A DNA stretch of 64,000 bases from the NCBI RefSeq assembly GCF_000716535.1, contig NZ_JNWV01000038.1, positions 1 to 64,000 of the forward strand, written 5' to 3'. This document shows, one piece after another, positions 59,075-64,000 of this stretch. The DNA is from Streptomyces flaveolus (GTDB taxonomy: Bacteria; Actinomycetota; Actinomycetes; Streptomycetales; Streptomycetaceae). How positions within the stretch are numbered: the first letter of the stretch is position 1; the number at the start of each line of letters is the position of its first letter. The notes below the pieces were generated by a model, which saw nothing but the letters and a program-made list of their open reading frames with translations, made no database searches and was not told the DNA's origin. The position numbers and the translations under genes are program-made.

Positions 59075-59857
59075 TCAGCCCGCGAAGAACTCCGCCAGCA
59101 CCGGCCCCAGCACGCCCGGTTCCACCATGTGGGTCTGGCCCTCCAGGACCCGGTACGTGCCCTGGGGCACCGTCTGAGCGATCTCCCGGGACGCCGCCCG
59201 CATCCATTCCGGGCTCGCGCCGCCCGCGACCGCGAGCACGGGCACACCGATCTCGGCGAGCCGGTCCCGGGGGAGCAGGCCGTCGCCCATGACCGCGTCG
59301 TCGTGGGCGAGGCTGGGGGCGACGGCCTCCATGCCGGCCCACATCGGCGACTCCCGGGCTCGCTGGATCATCTCCTCGCCGAGGCCCGTCAGGCGCAGGA
59401 ACAGCTCCACCGCGTCCCCGCGCCGGCCCTCGCCGAGCGCCTTGCCGAGCTGCTGCTTGTAGGTGGCCTCGCGCGCGGCACCGCCCGTCAGGTGGTCGGC
59501 GTACGGCACCTCGTACACCGCCGCGCGGGCGACGGGCAGCCCGCTCGCCGCCGCGCGCAGGACCAGCGCGCCGCCCGAGGAGACCCCGAAGAGCGCCGCC
59601 TCGCCGCCCACCGCGTCGATCAGCGCGGCCAGGTCCTCGACCTCGCGGTCGACCTCGTACGGCGCCGTGTCGCCGCTCGCCCCGCGGCCCCGGCGGTCGT
59701 AGACGACGGCCGTGCAGCGCTCCGCGAGGCGCTGGGCCAGGGGCGCCACGGTGCCACCGGTGGACATCGCGCCGCTCACGAGGATCACCGTGGGCCCCTG
59801 GCCGATCACTCCGTACGCGAGGGAGGTTCCGTCGCGGGAAGTCGTCTTCTTGTCCAT
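59075..59857 (-). CDS. Alpha/beta hydrolase
   Basis: A 260-residue hydrolase from ATG 59857 (MDKKTTSRDGTSLAYGVIG). Oxyanion VSGAMSTGG, DRRGRGASGDT, nucleophile serine in FGVSSGGALVLRAA and the late histidine in GQTHMVEPG make a full triad with an acid near PVLAVAGGAS. Substrate unknown; such genes are common and varied in Streptomyces. Confidence 0.88.
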   Translation of the reverse strand: MDKKTTSRDGTSLAYGVIGQGPTVILVSGAMSTGGTVAPLAQRLAERCTAVVYDRRGRGASGDTAPYEVDREVEDLAALIDAVGGEAALFGVSSGGALVLRAAASGLPVARAAVYEVPYADHLTGGAAREATYKQQLGKALGEGRRGDAVELFLRLTGLGEEMIQRARESPMWAGMEAVAPSLAHDDAVMGDGLLPRDRLAEIGVPVLAVAGGASPEWMRAASREIAQTVPQGTYRVLEGQTHMVEPGVLGPVLAEFFAG

Positions 59858-59920
59858 GGCCGTGCAGACTGCCGCACCAGGCGGCACTCGTCGGTCACGA
59901 CACGGCGGTGCCGGGGGTGG

Positions 59921-60244
59921 TCATGCGACCTCGGTGTCGTAGAAGCAGTAGTGGTCCTTGATCTCCGCCACCCCGTCCTTGGGGTCCGGATACGCCCAGA
60001 CGAGGTCGGGCGCGTCCGGCAGCGACCAGTAGGACGCCGTGCCCTTGAAGGGGCACACGGTGTGCGTGTCGGAGGGCGTCAGCAGATCGAGGCGGACGTC
60101 CTCGGCGGGGATGTAGTACCTGACCGGGCAGCCCGTCTCGCGCAGCTCCAGGGGCCGGTCGGATTCCGCGAGCACCTGGTCGCCGTGCACCACGCGCACG
60201 TGCCGCTCGCTCTTGTGGATCGTGATCGTGTGTCCTTGGGTCAT
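59921..60244 (-). CDS. DUF427 domain protein
   Basis: A 107-residue soluble protein from ATG 60244 (MTQGHTITIHKSERHVRV). CPFKGTASYW and CYFYDTEV-type ending (HYCFYDTEVA) are the DUF427 hallmarks. Function unknown. It is divergent from the LOG-family gene 68 bases away. Confidence 0.9.
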   Translation of the reverse strand: MTQGHTITIHKSERHVRVVHGDQVLAESDRPLELRETGCPVRYYIPAEDVRLDLLTPSDTHTVCPFKGTASYWSLPDAPDLVWAYPDPKDGVAEIKDHYCFYDTEVA

Positions 60245-60311
60245 ACCGGGTTCAGCGCCCGGACGGGCCGTGCTTCTTCCCTCCCGGCGCGTCGACCGTA
60301 CGGTAGGGACC

Positions 60312-60842
60312 ATGAACATCTGTGTCTTCCTGTCCGCCGCCGACCTCGACGAGCGTTACACGCGCCCCGCGCGCGAGTTCGCGGAACTGCTCGGCAAGGC
60401 CGGCCACACGCTCGTCTGGGGCGGTTCCGACGTCGGTCTGATGAAGGTGGTCGCGGACGGCGTGCAGGAGGCGGGCGGCAGGCTGCTGGGCGTCTCCGTG
60501 GAGTTCCTGGCGAACAAGGCGCGGCCCGGAGCCGACGAGATGGTCATCGCGGCCGACCTCGCCGAACGCAAGAAGCTGCTGCTGGAGAAGGCCGACGCCG
60601 TGGTGATCATGGTGGGTGGCACCGGCACGCTGGACGAGGCCACCGAGATCCTGGAGCTGAAGAAGCACGGCCGCACCGAGAAGCCGGTCGTGCTGCTGAA
60701 CACGGCGGGCTTCTACGACGGCCTGCGCGAGCAGTTCCGCCGCATGGAGGCCGAGGGCTTCCTGCCCCGCCCGCTGGCGGAACTGGTCTTCTTCGCCGAC
60801 GAGCCGGTCGGGGCCCTCGCCTACCTGGAGGCCGCGACATGA
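60312..60842 (+). CDS. LOG family nucleotide-processing protein
   Basis: A 176-residue Rossmann-like protein from ATG 60312 (MNICVFLSAADLDERYTRPA). The LOG signature GGTGTLDEATEIL is present, with WGGSDVGLM in the first half. Homologues are cytokinin riboside monophosphate phosphoribohydrolases or general nucleotide 5'-monophosphate hydrolases; the physiological substrate in Streptomyces is not known. Confidence 0.9.
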   Translation: MNICVFLSAADLDERYTRPAREFAELLGKAGHTLVWGGSDVGLMKVVADGVQEAGGRLLGVSVEFLANKARPGADEMVIAADLAERKKLLLEKADAVVIMVGGTGTLDEATEILELKKHGRTEKPVVLLNTAGFYDGLREQFRRMEAEGFLPRPLAELVFFADEPVGALAYLEAAT

Positions 60843-60891
60843 GCGGCCACCGCCGCGGGGCTCGGCATCCGGTGATGCGAGCATGGCGGTC

Positions 60892-61581
60892 ATGGCTACT
60901 CATGTGATCACCGGGGCCGGTTCCGGCATCGGCGCGGCCGTGGCCCGCCGGCTGCACGCGCGCGGGGACGAGATCGTGCTGCACGTGCGCGACGCGGGCC
61001 GCGCGAAGGAGCTCGCGGCCGAGTTCCCCGGCGCCCGCACCCTGGTCGGCGACCTGGCGGACCCGGACAAGCTGTCCTGGGCGTTCTCCCACCAGACGCT
61101 CCCGGACCGGGTCGACTCCCTGCTGCACATCGCCGGTGTCGTCGACCTCGGCGGGGTCGGCGACCTGACCCCGAAGTCCTGGCGCCACCAGCTCAACGTC
61201 AACCTGATCGCCCCCGCCGAGCTGACCCGGCACTTCCTGCCGCAGCTGCGGGCGGCCCGCGGCCATGTGATCTTCGTCAACTCCGGCGCCGGGCTGAGCG
61301 CGAGCGCCGGCTGGTCCGCGTACGCGGCCTCCAAGCACGGCCTGAAGGCCCTCGCCGACTCCCTGCGCCAGGAGGAGCACGCGAACGGCGTCCGCGTCAC
61401 CTCGGTCTACCCCGGCCGCACCGCGAGCCCCATGCAGGCCAAGGTGCACCAGCAGGAGGGCAAGGAGTACGACCCGTCCAGGTGGATCGACCCCGAGTCG
61501 GTCGCCACGACGATCCTCACCGCCCTGGACCTCCCCGAGGACGCGGAGATCAACGACCTGACGGTACGTCCGGGGCGCTGA
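60892..61581 (+). CDS. Short-chain dehydrogenase/reductase
   Basis: A 229-residue SDR from ATG 60892 (MATHVITGAGSGIGAAVARR). Cofactor motif GAGSGIG, NSGAG with the catalytic serine region, and the YAASKHG catalytic Tyr and Lys are clear. Arg/His residues after strand 2 suggest NADP. Substrate unknown. It follows the LOG gene by 49 bases and precedes the MetE-like gene, possibly in one transcript. Confidence 0.92.
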   Translation: MATHVITGAGSGIGAAVARRLHARGDEIVLHVRDAGRAKELAAEFPGARTLVGDLADPDKLSWAFSHQTLPDRVDSLLHIAGVVDLGGVGDLTPKSWRHQLNVNLIAPAELTRHFLPQLRAARGHVIFVNSGAGLSASAGWSAYAASKHGLKALADSLRQEEHANGVRVTSVYPGRTASPMQAKVHQQEGKEYDPSRWIDPESVATTILTALDLPEDAEINDLTVRPGR

Positions 61582-61612
61582 CCTCGGCCGGAGGGTTCCG
61601 TAGGCTTCCCTG

Positions 61613-62620
61613 GTGAGCGAAAACAGCCAGTTCAGGTTCCCGGGGGCCACCGGCGTCGGTTCCCTGCCCGGCGGGGACGCCAGGGAAGCCGCCAAGACCG
61701 CCACCGGATCCTTCGAGGACTTTCCGTTCCTCCCGGAGCTGCCCGCCCGCGGGCCCGGCGCCGACATGATCGGCCGGACCGCCGGAATGCTGGTCGAGCT
61801 CTACGCGCGCGTGGAGCCCAGCGGGTGGCGGCTCGGGGACCGGCCGGGCCGGGACACCAAGCGGGCCAGGTCCTGGCTCGGCGAGGACCTGGACGCCCTG
61901 GAGGAGTTCACCCAGGGCTACGAGGGCGACCTGAAGGTGCAGGCCGTCGGGCCGTGGACGCTCGCCGCCGCCCTGGAGCTGAAGAACGGCGAGGCCGCCC
62001 TGTCGGACCCCGGCGCCTGCCGGGACCTCGCCGCCTCGCTCGCCGAGGGGCTGCGGCTGCATCTCGCCGAGGTGCGCCGCCGTGTCCCGGGCGCCCGGAT
62101 CGTCCTCCAGCTCGACGAGCCCTCCCTCACGGCCGTCCTGCGCGGACAGGTCCGTACGGCGAGCGGCTACCGCACCCACCGGGCCGTGGACCGTCAGGTC
62201 GTGGAGGCCACGCTCCGGGACGTCGTCGGCGCGCACGCCGGCAGGCCGGTGGTGGTGCACTCCTGCGCCCAGGACGTGCCGTTCGCCCTGCTGCGGCGGG
62301 CCGGCGCGGCGGCCGTCTCCTTCGACTTCGCGCTCCTCACCGAGCGTGACGACGAGGCGGTCGGCGAGGCCGTGGAGGGCGGTACGCGGCTGTTCGCCGG
62401 TGTCGTGCCGGGCACGGACGGCCCGTTGTCAGACCCTGCCGGTAGCGTCATGGGTGTCAGGACGTTGTGGCGCAGGCTGGGGCTGCACCCGGGGCTGCTC
62501 GCGGAGGCGGTCACGGTGACCCCGGCGTGCGGTCTGGCCGGCGCGTCCCCCGGGTACGCGCGCCAGGCGCTCGCCCACTGCGTCCGGGCGGCGAGATCCC
62601 TCGCGGACAACCCAGAGTAA
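61613..62620 (+). CDS. Methionine synthase-like protein (MetE C-terminal domain only)
   Basis: A 335-residue TIM-barrel protein from GTG 61613 (MSENSQFRFPGATGVGSLP). It resembles the C-terminal catalytic half of cobalamin-independent methionine synthase: TGVGSLPGGDAREA, QLDEPSLTAV, VVHSCAQDV with the zinc His-x-Cys pair, and TPACGLAG with the third cysteine. The N-terminal half of classic MetE is missing, as in core-MetE proteins, so the methyl donor may not be methyl-tetrahydrofolate. A GGAGG site for ligA follows its stop at 62620. Confidence 0.88.
   Translation: MSENSQFRFPGATGVGSLPGGDAREAAKTATGSFEDFPFLPELPARGPGADMIGRTAGMLVELYARVEPSGWRLGDRPGRDTKRARSWLGEDLDALEEFTQGYEGDLKVQAVGPWTLAAALELKNGEAALSDPGACRDLAASLAEGLRLHLAEVRRRVPGARIVLQLDEPSLTAVLRGQVRTASGYRTHRAVDRQVVEATLRDVVGAHAGRPVVVHSCAQDVPFALLRRAGAAAVSFDFALLTERDDEAVGEAVEGGTRLFAGVVPGTDGPLSDPAGSVMGVRTLWRRLGLHPGLLAEAVTVTPACGLAGASPGYARQALAHCVRAARSLADNPE

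Positions 62621-64000
<1,380 letters not shown>

Overview
The window is a 64 kb stretch of chromosomal DNA from a Streptomyces. GC is very high, start codons are often GTG or TTG, and gene order matches, from memory and not from a search, the S. coelicolor core region SCO5443 to SCO5494. It is mostly conserved chromosome. I see no phage, insertion sequence, CRISPR array, tRNA or rRNA.

Layout. 1-4.0 kb: glycogen/maltose metabolism, a damaged glgE divergent from glgP. 4.1-8.6 kb: a DUF1990 gene and two tandem secreted M4 metalloproteases. 8.9-16.3 kb: two divergent pairs of ABC exporter half-transporters, each pair with asymmetric nucleotide sites. 16.3-17.7 kb: a hydrolase and a low-GC secreted lectin-like gene. 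18.0-23.1 kb: glgX divergent from two paralogous L,D-transpeptidase lipoproteins. 23.2-30.6 kb: mixed metabolism and regulation (enoyl-CoA hydratase, ATPase-type regulator, deacetylase plus YVTN lipoprotein, GNAT, MerR, EF-hand protein, a broken ABC ATPase/oxidoreductase locus, an F420/NADP-type oxidoreductase). 30.7-33.5 kb: secreted GH25, phosphodiesterase and M28 peptidase. 33.6-38.2 kb: the minus-strand run gcvT-gcvH-glyA-sdaA behind a tandem glycine riboswitch. 38.4-40.9 kb: a P-loop protein and two SseB-like proteins. 41.2-47.8 kb: an oligopeptide ABC importer operon (C-A-B-D-F). 47.9-55.2 kb: secreted M1 aminopeptidase, TRIC-family channel, secreted esterase, thioesterase, regulators with visible operators and two tiny membrane proteins. 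55.2-55.96 kb: a repeat-filled intergenic segment. 55.96-64 kb: cysteine desulfurase, amidase, mnmA, hydrolase, DUF427, LOG-family, SDR, MetE-like protein and the 5' part of ligA.

How it fits together. The glycine riboswitch leads into genes that turn glycine into one-carbon units and serine (gcvT, gcvH, glyA) and serine into pyruvate (sdaA). Secreted peptidases (two M4, M28, M1) and the peptide importer form a plausible extracellular peptide-scavenging set. Cysteine desulfurase and MnmA together supply sulfur for tRNA 2-thiouridine.

The most notable signals are three deletion-like scars (two inside glgE, one joining two divergent genes near 29505), which are either real lesions or assembly collapses; an ABC exporter pair whose dead motifs are exactly complementary; a long stem enclosing the ribosome binding site and start codon of the M1 aminopeptidase; the intergenic repeat cluster before the cysteine desulfurase; and several perfect palindromes that look like operators.
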